The position numbers and the translations under genes were made by a program. From contig NZ_JAHVIT010000002.1 in the NCBI RefSeq assembly GCF_019801605.1, positions 1,116,001 through 1,180,000 on the forward strand: DNA of 64,000 nt. The letters run 5' to 3'. Positions 53,003 to 63,088 of this stretch are shown here, piece after piece; the stretch's first letter is position 1; the number at the start of each line of letters is the position of its first letter. The notes beneath the pieces were generated by a model. That model saw nothing but the letters and a program-made list of their open reading frames with translations. It searched no databases and had not been told where the DNA came from. Origin of the DNA: Maritimibacter alkaliphilus (GTDB lineage: Bacteria; Pseudomonadota; Alphaproteobacteria; Rhodobacterales; Rhodobacteraceae).

Positions 53003-54409
53003 ATGTCCCCCAAGACGCTCTATGACAAGATCTGGGATGCCCACCTCGTGGATACCACCCCGGATGGCACCAGCCTGCTCTACATCGACCGCCACCTCGT
53101 CCACGAGGTGACCAGCCCGCAGGCCTTCGAAGGTCTGCGCATGGCCGGCCGCAAGGTCCATGCCCCGGACAAGACCATCGCCGTTCCGGACCACAACGTG
53201 CCCACCACCCCCGGCCGCGAAGACCCGGCGAACATGACCGAGGATTCCGCGATCCAGGTGGCGGCGCTCGACAAGAACGCCCGTGACTTCGGCGTGCACT
53301 ACTATCCCGTCAGCGACATTCGCCAGGGCATCGTGCACATCGTGGGCCCGGAACAGGGCTGGACCCTGCCGGGCATGACCGTGGTCTGCGGCGACAGCCA
53401 CACCGCGACCCACGGCGCCTTCGGCGCGCTCGCCCACGGCATCGGCACCTCGGAGGTGGAGCATGTGCTTGCCACCCAGACGCTGATCCAGTCGAAGTCG
53501 AAGAACATGAAGGTCGAGATCACCGGCCAGCTTCAGCCCGGCGTGACGGCCAAGGACATCACCCTTGCCGTCATCGGCAAGACCGGCACCGCCGGCGGCA
53601 CCGGCTATGTCATCGAGTATTGCGGTGAAGCGATCCGCTCGCTCTCGATGGAAGGCCGGATGACGGTCTGCAACATGGCCATCGAGGGCGGCGCCCGTGC
53701 CGGCCTGATCGCGCCGGACGAGACCACCTTCGCCTACGTCCAGGGCCGCCCCCATGCGCCGAAGGGCGCCCAGTGGGAAGCCGCGCTGACCTGGTGGAAG
53801 ACGCTCTTCTCCGATGACGACGCTCATTGGGACAAGGTCGTGACCATCACGGGCGAAGACATCGCGCCGGTCGTCACCTGGGGCACCTCGCCCGAGGACG
53901 TGCTGCCGATCACCGCGGAAGTGCCCGATCCCGCCAGCTTTGCCGGCGGCAAGGTCGAGGCGGCCAAGCGCTCGATCGAGTACATGGGCCTGACCCCCGG
54001 TCAGAAGCTCTCGGACATCGAGATCGACACCGTCTTCATCGGCTCCTGCACCAACGGGCGGATCGAGGACCTGCGCGCCGCAGCCGCGATCCTGAAGGGC
54101 AAGAAGATCAAGGACGGCATGCGTGCCATGGTCGTGCCCGGTTCGGGCCTCGTGCGCGCCCAGGCCGAGGAGGAGGGCCTCGCGGAGATCTTCAAGGAGG
54201 CCGGTTTCGAATGGCGCCTTGCGGGCTGCTCCATGTGCCTCGCCATGAACCCCGACCAGCTGCAGCCCGGCGAACGTTGTGCCGCGACCTCGAACCGCAA
54301 CTTCGAGGGCCGGCAGGGCAAGGGTGGCCGCACGCACCTGATGTCGCCCGCCATGGCGGCTGCCGCTGCGGTAACCGGTCGTCTTACGGATGTCAGGGAA
54401 CTGATGTAA
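53003..54409 (+). CDS. leuC: 3-isopropylmalate dehydratase large subunit
   Basis: 468 aa, [4Fe-4S] isomerase of leucine biosynthesis that converts 2- to 3-isopropylmalate with LeuD. Signature segments: [33 protein letters not shown], the cluster cysteines in [16 protein letters not shown] and [13 protein letters not shown], and [20 protein letters not shown] at the end. The start follows GGAGAGGACCC. leuD lies 650 bases downstream, with a membrane protein gene between. Confidence 0.96.
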   Translation: MSPKTLYDKIWDAHLVDTTPDGTSLLYIDRHLVHEVTSPQAFEGLRMAGRKVHAPDKTIAVPDHNVPTTPGREDPANMTEDSAIQVAALDKNARDFGVHYYPVSDIRQGIVHIVGPEQGWTLPGMTVVCGDSHTATHGAFGALAHGIGTSEVEHVLATQTLIQSKSKNMKVEITGQLQPGVTAKDITLAVIGKTGTAGGTGYVIEYCGEAIRSLSMEGRMTVCNMAIEGGARAGLIAPDETTFAYVQGRPHAPKGAQWEAALTWWKTLFSDDDAHWDKVVTITGEDIAPVVTWGTSPEDVLPITAEVPDPASFAGGKVEAAKRSIEYMGLTPGQKLSDIEIDTVFIGSCTNGRIEDLRAAAAILKGKKIKDGMRAMVVPGSGLVRAQAEEEGLAEIFKEAGFEWRLAGCSMCLAMNPDQLQPGERCAATSNRNFEGRQGKGGRTHLMSPAMAAAAAVTGRLTDVRELM

Positions 54410-54450
54410 CGCTGGGGACCAGGAGTTAACCGGTTTCGAAAGGTGATGAC

Positions 54451-54963
54451 ATGAAGACCTGGCTTGTAATGCTCGGAATGGGGATCGTGCTGCTGATCGG
54501 CGGTATCTTTGCCCTTGCCAACCCCTTCGCCGCGACGCTGGCGGTCACGACGATCGTCGGCGTGGTCTTCCTCGCGACGGGGATCTTGCAGGCCTATTCG
54601 GTCTTTCGGGACAGCGAGGCGCATGGCCGCGTCTGGCACGGGATCAGCGCATTGCTGAGCATCCTTGCCGGTGTCTGGCTCCTTGCCAACCCGCTGGCCG
54701 GGACGGTGTCGCTGACGTTGATCGTCGGCGTGCTGTTCCTCTTCATCGGGGGCTTCCGCCTGGCTGCGGCCTGGGGGATGCGCTCCACACCTTTTTTCTG
54801 GATCCTGCTGCTCTCCGGGGCGGCCTCCATCCTCATCGGCATCATGGTGTTCTCCAACCTCCAGATGGCGGCCTTCTCCCTGCTGGGCATCCTGCTCGCG
54901 GTGGAGTTGATCGCTGACGGCGTTGGCCTGATCGCCATCGGGCTCTTCATGCGCTCCCGTTGA
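54451..54963 (+). CDS. HdeD/DUF308 family membrane protein
   Basis: 170 residues with six predicted membrane helices in two similar halves (compare [20 protein letters not shown] with [20 protein letters not shown]), the DUF308/HdeD pattern of internal repeats with LANP motifs. E. coli HdeD is linked to acid resistance; function here is unknown. It lies between leuC and leuD on the same strand (41 bases after leuC, 95 before leuD) and follows GAAAGGTGATG. Confidence 0.9.
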   Translation: MKTWLVMLGMGIVLLIGGIFALANPFAATLAVTTIVGVVFLATGILQAYSVFRDSEAHGRVWHGISALLSILAGVWLLANPLAGTVSLTLIVGVLFLFIGGFRLAAAWGMRSTPFFWILLLSGAASILIGIMVFSNLQMAAFSLLGILLAVELIADGVGLIAIGLFMRSR

Positions 54964-55058
54964 GCGCGCCCGACGCAACAGGGCGACCCCCCGATGGGCG
55001 GGGGGCGCTGCTTGAACCCAAGTTTCGGGATGCCCCGCATCCCGCCAGGAGACAGCCC

Positions 55059-55664
55059 ATGGAAAAGTTCGAAAAACTTTCGGGGATCGCGGCACCGATG
55101 CCGCTGGTGAACATCGACACCGACATGATCATCCCCAAGCAATTCCTGAAGACCATCAAGCGCACCGGCCTCGGCGTGCATGCCTTCGACGAGATGCGCT
55201 ACAAGGACGACGGGTCGGAAAACCCCGACTTCGTCCTGAACAAGCCCGCCTACCGCGAGGCGCAGATCATCGTCGCCGGTGACAACTTCGGCTGCGGTTC
55301 CTCGCGTGAGCACGCGCCCTGGGCGCTGGCCGACTTCGGCGTGAAGGTCATCGTCTCGACCTCCTTCGCGGACATCTTCTTCAACAACTGCTTCAAGAAC
55401 GGCATGCTGCCGATCGTGCTCCCGCAGGAGCAGGTGGACCTGCTGATGAAGGATGCCGAGAAGGGCTCCAACGCGCGGATGGACGTGGACCTCGAGAAGC
55501 AGGAGATCACCACCTCCGACGGCGAGGTGATCAAGTTCGACATCGACCCGTTCCGCAAGCGCTGCCTGCTGGAAGGGCTCGACGATATCGGCCTGACGCT
55601 GGAGAAGGCGCCCGCGATCCAGAGCTTCGAGACGCAGGCCGCGCAGTCGCGCCCCTGGGTCTGA
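55059..55664 (+). CDS. leuD: 3-isopropylmalate dehydratase small subunit
   Basis: 201 aa, the swivelling-domain partner of LeuC. Motifs: [40 protein letters not shown] and [18 protein letters not shown]. The start [10 protein letters not shown] follows CCAGGAGACAGCCC; the frame is open further upstream but that region has no family similarity and overlaps the DUF308 gene. Confidence 0.96.
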   Translation: MEKFEKLSGIAAPMPLVNIDTDMIIPKQFLKTIKRTGLGVHAFDEMRYKDDGSENPDFVLNKPAYREAQIIVAGDNFGCGSSREHAPWALADFGVKVIVSTSFADIFFNNCFKNGMLPIVLPQEQVDLLMKDAEKGSNARMDVDLEKQEITTSDGEVIKFDIDPFRKRCLLEGLDDIGLTLEKAPAIQSFETQAAQSRPWV

Positions 55665-55696
55665 GGCGGGTCTGAGGCCAGGCCTCGCATGAATTG

Positions 55697-55719
55697 TGGC
55701 GGCCCCGCGCGGGCCGCCA
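55697..55719. terminator. Hairpin after leuD
   Basis: The stem TGGCGGCCC / GGGCCGCCA (55697-55705 with 55711-55719) lies 32 bases beyond the leuD stop. No T-run follows on the plus strand, so efficiency is uncertain. Confidence 0.5.
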
Positions 55720-55750
55720 TACCGCACCGGAAATGCCCCGGAACTGCGGA

Positions 55751-55772
55751 AATTCAGCTAAAATACTGAATT
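55751..55772. promoter_or_regulatory. AT-rich dyad in the leuD to 56010 gap
   Basis: AATTCAG (55751-55757) and CTGAATT (55766-55772) form a perfect 7-bp inverted repeat with an 8-base AT-rich centre. The stretch 55665-56009 holds no recognised gene and is markedly AT-richer than its surroundings around 55740-55860. It probably carries the promoter of the following membrane protein gene, with this dyad as a possible operator. Confidence 0.45.
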
Positions 55773-56009
55773 GATTTCGCGAAAAACGCTGGCTTTTGCC
55801 GCGGTTGCGATACGAAATTGATGCAAGAACGCACCAGTTCTACCGTTTTTTTGCCTCAGAATCGTTGTCTTCTTAGCGCGCGGCTTGAGGCCGGGCGTCA
55901 AACGGGGCAACATTAAGGCAAGATTGAGGCACCTGTCTGACGACGGAATCAAGTTGGGACACAGACGCGGCAAAGTACCGGGTCGGGCCAAGTTGAAGGA
56001 TAACGAGCT

Positions 56010-56849
56010 GTGATTGTCAGAATCACCGGTGCGCTGTTGCGCGCCCTTCTTGTCGCATTGATGGTGGTTACGCCATCCCTTCTGCTGCCGGCGGTCTCTT
56101 CCGACACGACTCAGATCGTGGTCCTGCTTGCGCTGATCGCCGGGGCCTTCGTCTTCACCGAGTACAACAGCCGGATCCCCGTTCTGCTCGAGTTCCGCTA
56201 TGCGCCGCCCTACAACCGGCTGCGGTTCTACACGCTCTTCGGGATCGTGCTGCTGCTGACGACGGCGCAGGCTGGTCCCGCGCTGGATACGCCGATCGCC
56301 GATCTCTTCAATTCGATCGGCCGCATCCTCTCCACCGCGATCGATTTCCCCTATTCGCCGGTGCGCCTTGCCACGCTGACCCTGCCGGCCGGGGCGCCGG
56401 TGGAACTGGTCAACGCGGTGCGCGACGCCGCCGGCATCGCCTATATCGGCGGGATGATCGGTGTCGTGATGCTGGCGCTCTTCATCCGGCTGCATCGCTG
56501 GCCCACCCGCAACGGCGCCTTCAACGTCTGGATCAACCTGCCGATGTTCGAGCCCACCGGCGGTGGCGACGTGCTGCACCGGCTGAAACGGGATGCAGGT
56601 ATTAACGTTCTGTTAGGCTTCCTGCTGCCATTCTTGACCCCGCCGCTGTTCAAGCTTCTGACCGCGGCGCTGGTGCCCTTGTCGCTGGCTCATCCGCAAT
56701 CGCTGATCTGGATCATGACGGCATGGGCCTTCATCCCGGCGAACCTGATCATGCGCGGCATCGCGCTCAGCCGGATCGCCGATCTCATCGGCGAGAAACG
56801 TCGCCGCACCTATGCCGAGGAAGAGCCCGGGCTGCACCACACCGCCTGA
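56010..56849 (+). CDS. Polytopic membrane protein of unknown function
   Basis: 279 residues from a GTG start (GTGATTGTCAG), preceded by AAGGATAACGAGC. About six membrane helices are visible: GALLRALLVALMVVTPSLLL, IVVLLALIAGAFVF, FYTLFGIVLLLTTAQAG, IAYIGGMIGVVMLALF, INVLLGFLLPFLTPPLF, and LIWIMTAWAFIPANLI. A soluble stretch between helices 3 and 4 contains FPYSPVRLATLTLPAGAPVE. The C-terminus is charged. I recognise no named family; similar proteins seem usual in Rhodobacteraceae. The next gene is about 45 bases downstream. Confidence 0.82.
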   Translation: MIVRITGALLRALLVALMVVTPSLLLPAVSSDTTQIVVLLALIAGAFVFTEYNSRIPVLLEFRYAPPYNRLRFYTLFGIVLLLTTAQAGPALDTPIADLFNSIGRILSTAIDFPYSPVRLATLTLPAGAPVELVNAVRDAAGIAYIGGMIGVVMLALFIRLHRWPTRNGAFNVWINLPMFEPTGGGDVLHRLKRDAGINVLLGFLLPFLTPPLFKLLTAALVPLSLAHPQSLIWIMTAWAFIPANLIMRGIALSRIADLIGEKRRRTYAEEEPGLHHTA

Positions 56850-56893
56850 GCCGTGATCTGATCCGGGGTGCGTTCCGGGGCCTGATCCCCGGC

Positions 56894-58015
56894 GTGATCC
56901 GGGGCGCGCGCGCGGTTGGCGGTTGCCGGTGCCTCCTGATCCTGCTCATCGGCCTGTCCGGCGGCTCCGCTGCCGGGGCGCAGGAAAGGCCGGCCGCGCA
57001 GGTGCTTCGCCTTGCCTTCTACCATACCGACCTGGCCCGTGACGGCCCCGGGCTGCTGCTGCGCGACCTGCGCCGGGGCGATCCTCAGACAGAGGCGGTG
57101 GCCGCTGTCATCGCGGCCTGTGCGCCCGATGTGCTGGTGCTCTCCGGGATCGACTATGACGCGGACCTTGCGGCGCTTGCGGCGCTGAACGCCCTGCTGG
57201 AGGCGCAGGGCGCCGGGTATCCGTATCTCTTCGCGGCGGTGCCGAATGCAGGGCGGCCGACGGGCCTCGATCTTGACGGCAATGGCCGGCGCGGCGAGGC
57301 GCGGGATGCGCAGGGCTACGGCCGCTTCGCGGGGCAGGGGGGCCTGGCCGTGCTGGCGCGCTGGAAGCTGAGCCTGAGCCGTGATCTCTCCTCGCTGCTC
57401 TGGCGCGATCTGCCGGACACCCTTTTCGTCGATCACGCAGGGCGGGGCGGGGAGGGCGCGCGCGGTGCCTCGGTTCAGCGCCTCTCCTCCTCGGTGCATT
57501 GGGTCGTCGAAGTGGCGACGGAGCCGCCGCTCTCGCTGCTGATCTTCCATGCCACGCCGCCTGTCTTCGATGGGCCCGAGGACCGCAACGGGCGCCGCAA
57601 CCACGATGAGACCGCGCTTTGGCTGCACTTGCTTGCGGGGCGGCTGGGGCCGGTCCCGTCCGGCCCGGTCGTGCTGCTGGGGGATGCGAACCTCGATCCG
57701 CACGACAGGGAGGGGCGGGGGGAGGCGCTGCGGGCGCTGCTTGCCCATCCGGCGTTGCAGGACCCGGCCCCGGGCCGTGGGGTGGCCGGATGTGCGCCGG
57801 GGCAGGGCGGCCCGGCGCCGACGGTCGATTGGCCCGTGCCCGGGCCGGGGGCCCTGCGGGTCAGCTACGTCCTGCCGGATCGGGGGCTTCAGGTGGTCGC
57901 GGCAGGCGTCGCCTGGCCGAAGGCCGGGGCGCCACTGGCCGAGACGGTACAGCGTGCCAGCCGGCACCGGCTGGTCTGGGCCGAGGTCCGCTGGCCGCCC
58001 GAGGCGCGCGATTAG
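56894..58015 (+). CDS. Exported endonuclease/exonuclease/phosphatase (EEP) family protein
   Basis: About 373 residues from a GTG start chosen so that a signal segment (CRCLLILLIGLSGGSAAGAQ) is at the N-terminus. The EEP fold shows LRLAFYHTDL (the usual N motif altered to H), a region VLVLSGIDYDADL (usual ...QEvd), and a distal VVLLGDANLDPHD (GDxN) with HRLVWAEV at the end (usual SDHxP-like His). Some catalytic positions therefore differ from standard members. Substrate is unknown. Continued transcription from the membrane protein gene upstream is likely. Confidence 0.78.
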   Translation: MIRGARAVGGCRCLLILLIGLSGGSAAGAQERPAAQVLRLAFYHTDLARDGPGLLLRDLRRGDPQTEAVAAVIAACAPDVLVLSGIDYDADLAALAALNALLEAQGAGYPYLFAAVPNAGRPTGLDLDGNGRRGEARDAQGYGRFAGQGGLAVLARWKLSLSRDLSSLLWRDLPDTLFVDHAGRGGEGARGASVQRLSSSVHWVVEVATEPPLSLLIFHATPPVFDGPEDRNGRRNHDETALWLHLLAGRLGPVPSGPVVLLGDANLDPHDREGRGEALRALLAHPALQDPAPGRGVAGCAPGQGGPAPTVDWPVPGPGALRVSYVLPDRGLQVVAAGVAWPKAGAPLAETVQRASRHRLVWAEVRWPPEARD

Positions 58016-58082
58016 CCTGGCGCGCCGGATGACCGCTTGAATTCTCTCCCCTTTCCGTCACACCTGCGTTAGGGGAGGCCGC

Positions 58083-58697
58083 ATGGTCGTTGCACGTCAT
58101 CATCTACCGCTTGCCCGGCCGGGCGAGGTGATCGGTCTGCTGGGGGGATCCTTCGATCCGCCGCACGCCGGGCATGCGCATATCACCCGCGAGGCGCTGC
58201 GCCGCTTCGGGCTGGATCGCGTCTGGTGGCTGGTGAGCCCCGGCAATCCGCTCAAGGCCCGTGGGCCAGCCCCGCTGGAGAAGCGCCTCGAGGTCGCCCG
58301 GCAGGTGATGCAGCATCCGCGGGTCGAGGTGACCGGGATCGAGGCGCTGCTCGGCACCCGCTACACCGCGCGGACGCTGCGCCAGCTCAAGCGGCGTTAT
58401 CCCGGCGTGCGCTTCGTCTGGCTGATGGGGGCCGACAACCTCGCGCAGATCGACCAGTGGCAGGAATGGCGCTGGATCATGGACAACGTGAGTGTGGGCG
58501 TGCTGGCGCGCCCCGGCGAGCGGATCTCGGCGCGGATGTCGAAGGCGGCGCGACTCTACCGTGCGCAACGGCTTCCGGCCGGTGCCAGTCAGTGCCTCGG
58601 ACGCAGCGATCCGCCGGCCTGGTGCTTCGTCAACGTGCCGATGGTTGACCTCTCGTCCACAATGCTTCGCCGGCAGGGAGACTGGACGCAAACGTGA
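58083..58697 (+). CDS. nadD: Nicotinate-nucleotide adenylyltransferase
   Basis: 204 aa; adenylates nicotinate mononucleotide in NAD synthesis. The nucleotidyltransferase motif [14 protein letters not shown] is near the N-terminus, [11 protein letters not shown] is the NaMN-binding area, [12 protein letters not shown] follows, and [13 protein letters not shown] holds the second ATP motif (usually SSTxIR). The start follows TTAGGGGAGG. In many relatives nadD is next to rsfS; here they are 7 kb apart. Confidence 0.94.
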   Translation: MVVARHHLPLARPGEVIGLLGGSFDPPHAGHAHITREALRRFGLDRVWWLVSPGNPLKARGPAPLEKRLEVARQVMQHPRVEVTGIEALLGTRYTARTLRQLKRRYPGVRFVWLMGADNLAQIDQWQEWRWIMDNVSVGVLARPGERISARMSKAARLYRAQRLPAGASQCLGRSDPPAWCFVNVPMVDLSSTMLRRQGDWTQT

Positions 58698-58719
58698 TCC
58701 GTACCGCCACGCAGGGTGC

Positions 58720-58747
58720 TTGCGTTCGCGTAGGACGCAGCTATAGC
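58720..58747 (+). promoter_or_regulatory. Candidate sigma-70 promoter of dacB
   Basis: TTGCGT (58720-58725), 16 bases, then TATAGC (58742-58747). Transcription would start about 58754, at or within a few bases of the ATG at 58756, implying a leaderless or near-leaderless message. Confidence 0.5.
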
Positions 58748-58755
58748 CTGCGCGC

Positions 58756-60255
58756 ATGAGCATGGGGTTCACACGACGACATTTCCTGAGCCGCCTCGCC
58801 GCCGGTGGCGCGGGGCTGACGGCCGCGCCCGCCTGGGCGACTGCGCCGCTCGAATCCATTCGGCCGAAGTCCCGGCCCGCGGACCTGCTGGAGCCGCCGA
58901 AAGGCGCCGACCTGGTGAAACGCGCAGGGATCGAGGGCCATGTCGCCTTCGTGGTCGCCGATGCCATGACCGGCGAACTGCTGGACAGCCTCGATGCCGC
59001 CGAGGCGGTGCCGCCGGCCTCTGTCGGCAAGACGCTGACGGCGCTCTATGCGCTGCGCTCGCTTGGCGCGGACCACCGGTTCACCACGCAGCTTCTGGCC
59101 ACCGGACCGATCCGCAATGGCCGGCTGGAGGGCGATCTCGTGCTGGTGGGCGGAGGCGATCCGACGCTCGACACCGATGGCCTGGCCGACCTGGCCGCCG
59201 CGGCGAAGGAGACCGGGCTGGTCGAGGTGACGGGGCGGTTCCTCGTCTACGGTGGTGCCCTGCCGAGCGCGGTGCAGATCGATCCCGAGCAGCCGCCGCA
59301 CGTGGGCTACAACCCCGCGGTGTCCGGCATCGCGCTGAACTTCAACCGGGTGCACTTCGAATGGCGCCGCGAGAGTGGCGATTACACGATCACCATGGAC
59401 GCCCGCAGCGGCCGCTACCGGCCCGATGTGACCATGGCGACCATGCGGGTCGAGGACCGGTCGCTGCCGGTCTACACCTATGACGACGTCGATGGTGTCG
59501 ACCGCTGGAGCGTTGCCAAGGGGGCGCTCGGGACGGGCGGGGCCCGCTGGCTGCCGGTGCGCAAGCCCGAGGCCTATGCCGGCGAGGTGATGCAGGTGCT
59601 GCTGCGCGCCCATGGCATCGTGGCCAAGGCGCCCACGGTGACCCAGAGCCTGCCGCAGGGGACGGTCTTTGCCCAGAAGCAGAGCGGCCCGCTGCGCGAG
59701 ATCATCTTGGACATGCTGAAGTATTCCACCAACCTCACCGCCGAGATGATCGGGCTGGCCGCCTCCAAGGCACGCTACGGCGAGGTCGCCTCGATGCGCG
59801 ATTCGGCCGAGAAGATGTCGGACTGGGCCAAGCAGACGCTGGGGCTGCGCCACGTGGCGATGGAGGATCATTCCGGCCTCGGCGATGATTCCCGGGTGAC
59901 GGCGGCGGACATGGTGCTGGTGATGGTGCAGGCCCGCCAGCAGGATGCGCTGCGGCCTCTGCTGAAGCATATCCCGGTAAAGGATGGCCGCGGGCGGCCC
60001 GACCCCAAGGCGGCCATGACCGTCGTGGCCAAGACCGGCACGCTGAACTTCGTCAGCGGGCTCTCCGGCTTTGCCGAGGTGGAGGGGCGTCTGCTGGCCT
60101 TTGCGATCTTCTGCGCGGACATTGCGCACCGTGACCGGCTGACCATGGCGGAACGCGAACGCCCCGCCGGGGGCCGGGCGTGGCTGGCGCGGGCCCGGCA
60201 GTTGCAGCAGGACCTGCTGCAGTTCTGGGGCCGGACCTACAGCGGTCAGGGCTGA
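58756..60255 (+). CDS. dacB: D-alanyl-D-alanine carboxypeptidase/endopeptidase (PBP4, S13 family) with Tat-type signal
   Basis: 499 residues. Active-site motifs are SVGK (Ser89-Lys92), STN in KYSTNLTAEM and KTG in VAKTGTLNFVSG, the S13 set. The N-terminus FTRRHFLSRLAAGGAGLTAA carries a twin-arginine motif (TRRHFL), so export may be through Tat, unusual for a penicillin-binding protein. The large insert after SVGK is typical of PBP4. ATGs at 58756 and 58762 are both possible. The small gene at 60262 is convergent, six bases away. Confidence 0.92.
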   Translation: MSMGFTRRHFLSRLAAGGAGLTAAPAWATAPLESIRPKSRPADLLEPPKGADLVKRAGIEGHVAFVVADAMTGELLDSLDAAEAVPPASVGKTLTALYALRSLGADHRFTTQLLATGPIRNGRLEGDLVLVGGGDPTLDTDGLADLAAAAKETGLVEVTGRFLVYGGALPSAVQIDPEQPPHVGYNPAVSGIALNFNRVHFEWRRESGDYTITMDARSGRYRPDVTMATMRVEDRSLPVYTYDDVDGVDRWSVAKGALGTGGARWLPVRKPEAYAGEVMQVLLRAHGIVAKAPTVTQSLPQGTVFAQKQSGPLREIILDMLKYSTNLTAEMIGLAASKARYGEVASMRDSAEKMSDWAKQTLGLRHVAMEDHSGLGDDSRVTAADMVLVMVQARQQDALRPLLKHIPVKDGRGRPDPKAAMTVVAKTGTLNFVSGLSGFAEVEGRLLAFAIFCADIAHRDRLTMAERERPAGGRAWLARARQLQQDLLQFWGRTYSGQG

Positions 60256-60261
60256 TCTGCC

Positions 60262-60432
60262 TCAGCGATAGTAGACGCGTTGCGACGCCGGCAGGTCCGG
60301 CGTGGTCTGCGTTCGGGCGATCTCGACCGTCTCGGCGGGGCCGGGACTGGTGAAGGCACCGATCACCGGCAGGGTGCAGAGCATCAGCAGGGAAAGAATC
60401 AGGAAAATCGTGCGTTTGGTGGCGGGTGTCAT
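60262..60432 (-). CDS. Small hypothetical protein with N-terminal membrane helix
   Basis: 56 residues from MTPATKRTIFLILSLLMLCT, one hydrophobic segment (IFLILSLLMLCTLPVIGAFT) followed by a short polar tail ending in RVYYR. It could be a signal-anchored or exported peptide. There is an alternative ATG ten codons upstream. No family recognised; support is the clear membrane segment and its placement in an otherwise empty gap. Confidence 0.55.
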   Translation of the reverse strand: MTPATKRTIFLILSLLMLCTLPVIGAFTSPGPAETVEIARTQTTPDLPASQRVYYR

Positions 60433-60557
60433 TGCGGCGGGTCCGGGGATGGAGGTCTGCAATCAGGCTTCCATCCGCGGTGATTCCGGTCAACGCAGGT
60501 TTTCCCGACCCCGGCCTGACGCGCGGGGAACCGCCCGTGGCGGCCCCCGCATCGGCG

Positions 60558-60983
60558 TCATTCCGTCATGTGACGGGCCCGGGCGCCTCTTTCGATGGCA
60601 GCCGCATGCAGCCGGTCGATATTGAGCTCGTAGCGGATCTCTTCGAGCAGGCGCAGTTCGGTCTCGCGCAGGGTGCCGTCGGCCACGGCCACGTCACAGG
60701 CGAGCGCATAGGCGGTCTCGTAGAACTTCTCGGGCAGGTTGCCGCGGATCAGGCCGAAGAGCGCGTCGAGCCCGTCCTCCTCCTCGAAGAGGTCGAAGAT
60801 CATCTGCGCGGTCTCGCGCATGCGGTCGAGGTCATAGGTGCCGAAGATCGGCAGGTTGTTCACCGTGGTCTCGATCTTCACCAGTTCGGAGGTGCGCAGG
60901 TTGCTGTCGGAGGCGGAGACGGCGATCATCAGCGCCACGAGGCAGTCCTGAAGGGTGAGAATATGGTCTTCGGAAGCGGCCAT
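60558..60983 (-). CDS. TerB-like tellurite resistance family protein
   Basis: 141 residues, mostly helical, cytosolic. The stretch LQDCLVALMIAVSASDSNLR, the acidic FDLFEEEDGLDAL, and LACDVAVADGTLRETELRLL follow the TerB pattern of two acidic metal-binding helical hairpins (D-x-x-x-x-E-x-E). Function outside ter operons is unknown; no other ter gene is near. The start follows GAGGACCTCCC and was chosen for similarity. It is divergent from lysS with 113 bases between. Confidence 0.85.
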   Translation of the reverse strand: MAASEDHILTLQDCLVALMIAVSASDSNLRTSELVKIETTVNNLPIFGTYDLDRMRETAQMIFDLFEEEDGLDALFGLIRGNLPEKFYETAYALACDVAVADGTLRETELRLLEEIRYELNIDRLHAAAIERGARARHMTE

Positions 60984-61096
60984 GGGAGGTCCTCGGCAGT
61001 GTCGTTGCGGCGCAGAATATTGACGCGGACCGTCCCGGGCAATAGGAAGCGGCCAGCCTCGCCCGGCGTCCGGGCGCGGAACAATGGAGTTATGAC

Positions 61097-62683
61097 ATGT
61101 CGGACCTGAGAGAAGCTGCAATGACCTCGAAAGCGTGGCCTTTCGAAGAGGCACGCCGGCTGCTCAAACGGTACGAGAAGACGCCGCCCGAGAAGGGATA
61201 CGTGCTGTTCGAGACGGGCTATGGCCCCTCCGGCCTGCCCCATATCGGGACCTTCGGCGAAGTGCTGCGCACCACGATGATCCGCCGCGCCTTCGAGGCG
61301 ATCTCGGACATCCCGACGCGGCTGATCTGCTTCTCGGACGACATGGACGGGATGCGCAAGATCCCCGGCAACGTGCCGAACCAGGACCGGCTGAAGGAAG
61401 ACATCCAGAAGCCGCTGACCTCGGTCTACGATCCTTTCGAGGAGTTCGAGAGCTTCGGCCACCACAACAACGCCATGCTGCGCCGCTTCCTCGATACCTT
61501 CGGGTTCGAGTACGAGTTCTACTCGGCCACCGAGTTCTACAAGTCGGGCCAGTTCGACGAGGTGCTGAAACGCGCGGTCGAGAAATACGATGATGTCATG
61601 AAGGTCATGCTGAAGTCGCTGCGCGACGAGCGGGCCGCGACCTATTCGATCTTCCTGCCGATCCACCCGGAGACCGGCCGTGTCCTCTATGTTCCCATGA
61701 AGTCGGTGAACAAGGACGATTACACGATCACCTTCGACGACGAGGACGGCAAGGAATGGACCCTGCCGGTGACCGGCGGCAACGTGAAGCTGCAGTGGAA
61801 GCCCGACTTCGGCGCCCGCTGGGCCGCCCTCGCCGTCGATTTCGAGATGTACGGCAAGGACCACTCGACGAACACGCCGATTTATGACCGGATCTGCGAG
61901 ATCCTCGGCGGCAAGAAGCCCGAGCACTTCACCTACGAGCTGTTCCTCGACGACAAGGGGCAGAAGATCTCGAAGTCGAGCGGCAACGGCATCTCGATCG
62001 ACGAGTGGCTGAGCTATGCCTCGACCGAGAGCCTGTCCTACTTCATGTTCCAGAAGCCGAAGACCGCCAAGCGGCTTTACTTCGACGTGATCCCGCGGGC
62101 GATGGATGAATACCACCAGCAGCTGCGCGCCTTCCCCGATCAGACGATCGAGCAGCAGGTGGCGAACCCGGTGTTCCACATCCACAACGGCGATGTGCCG
62201 GCCTCGGACATGGTGGTGCCCTTCTCGATGCTGCTGAACCTCGCCTCGGTCTCCGGGGCGGAGGACAAGGAGGCGCTCTGGGGCTTCATCCGTCGCTATG
62301 CGCCCGAGGCCAGCCCCGAGGCGAACCCGCAGATGGATCAGGCCGCGGGCTACGCGGTGCGCTACTACAATGACTTCGTGAAGCCCGAGAAGGTCTTCCG
62401 CGCCCCCACCGAGCTGGAGCGCGAGGCGCTGATCGAACTGCGCGATGCGCTGAAGGCCTGGGACGGCCCGGTGGACGACGAGGCGCTGCAATCGGCGGTC
62501 TATGCCGCGGGCCGCGAGCGGTTCGATCCGCTGCGCGACTGGTTCAAGGCGCTCTACGAGGTGCTGCTCGGCGCAAGCCAAGGCCCGCGTTTCGGTGGGT
62601 TCATCGCCCTTTACGGTATCGAGGAAACCGTTGCGCTGATCGACAAGGGCCTCGCCGGCGAGCTGCTGAGCGACGCCGCCTGA
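61097..62683 (+). CDS. lysS: Lysyl-tRNA synthetase, class I
   Basis: 528 aa; charges tRNA-Lys. The class I signatures are HIGT (49-52, in [12 protein letters not shown]) and KISKS ([11 protein letters not shown]), so this is the archaeal-type LysRS-I (LysK) that most alphaproteobacteria use instead of the class II enzyme. The start [19 protein letters not shown] fits the family; a second Met is eight codons on. A strong terminator follows. Confidence 0.95.
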   Translation: MSDLREAAMTSKAWPFEEARRLLKRYEKTPPEKGYVLFETGYGPSGLPHIGTFGEVLRTTMIRRAFEAISDIPTRLICFSDDMDGMRKIPGNVPNQDRLKEDIQKPLTSVYDPFEEFESFGHHNNAMLRRFLDTFGFEYEFYSATEFYKSGQFDEVLKRAVEKYDDVMKVMLKSLRDERAATYSIFLPIHPETGRVLYVPMKSVNKDDYTITFDDEDGKEWTLPVTGGNVKLQWKPDFGARWAALAVDFEMYGKDHSTNTPIYDRICEILGGKKPEHFTYELFLDDKGQKISKSSGNGISIDEWLSYASTESLSYFMFQKPKTAKRLYFDVIPRAMDEYHQQLRAFPDQTIEQQVANPVFHIHNGDVPASDMVVPFSMLLNLASVSGAEDKEALWGFIRRYAPEASPEANPQMDQAAGYAVRYYNDFVKPEKVFRAPTELEREALIELRDALKAWDGPVDDEALQSAVYAAGRERFDPLRDWFKALYEVLLGASQGPRFGGFIALYGIEETVALIDKGLAGELLSDAA

Positions 62684-62705
62684 TCCAGAGGGCCGGCTGA
62701 TGTGC

Positions 62706-62740
62706 AAAGGGGCGGTGCGTGGAGACGCGCCGCCCTTTTT
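62706..62740 (+). terminator. Rho-independent terminator of lysS
   Basis: A long stem of about 14 bp (AAAGGGGCGGTGCGT with ACGCGCCGCCCTTT) closes GGAG and runs into TTTTT at 62736-62740. Confidence 0.9.
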
Positions 62741-62948
62741 GCGTGCGGCAACTGCTGTGGGAGGCGGCGGCCTGTCCCGGTTTCAGCCCGCGGCAGGGGC
62801 CACGTCGAGGGCGCCGTTGGGCGTGATGTGCCCCGAGGGGTGCAATTTTCTTCGGCTTCACATCGAGTTGAAGCAGGGGGCGATCCGCTTGAGGGCAGGC
62901 GCCGTTCGGCCCGCGTGCGTTGAGCCGGAGGCTGTGGGCAATCGTGAT

Positions 62949-62984
62949 GGAACCCGCCGGAGCCTTGCTGGGAGGCCGGGTTCC
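62949..62984. other. Inverted repeat in the lysS to 63089 gap
   Basis: GGAACCCG (62949-62956) and CGGGTTCC (62977-62984) form a perfect 8-bp dyad with a 20-base centre. The stretch 62741-63088 contains no recognised gene; this is its only clear structure. Confidence 0.4.
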
Positions 62985-63088
62985 GGACCATCCGGGCGAC
63001 CGGCCATGAAACCGATCCGGCTTTCCCCCCGTTGTCAGGGCACAACGCCAGCGACATGGCTAAATGCACTGAATACTTGGAGGATATC

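Noticed and set aside
62949-62984. GGAAC at 62949 as another EcfG promoter.
   Set aside because: No CGTT or close variant lies 16-17 bases downstream; the GGAAC is one arm of an inverted repeat.
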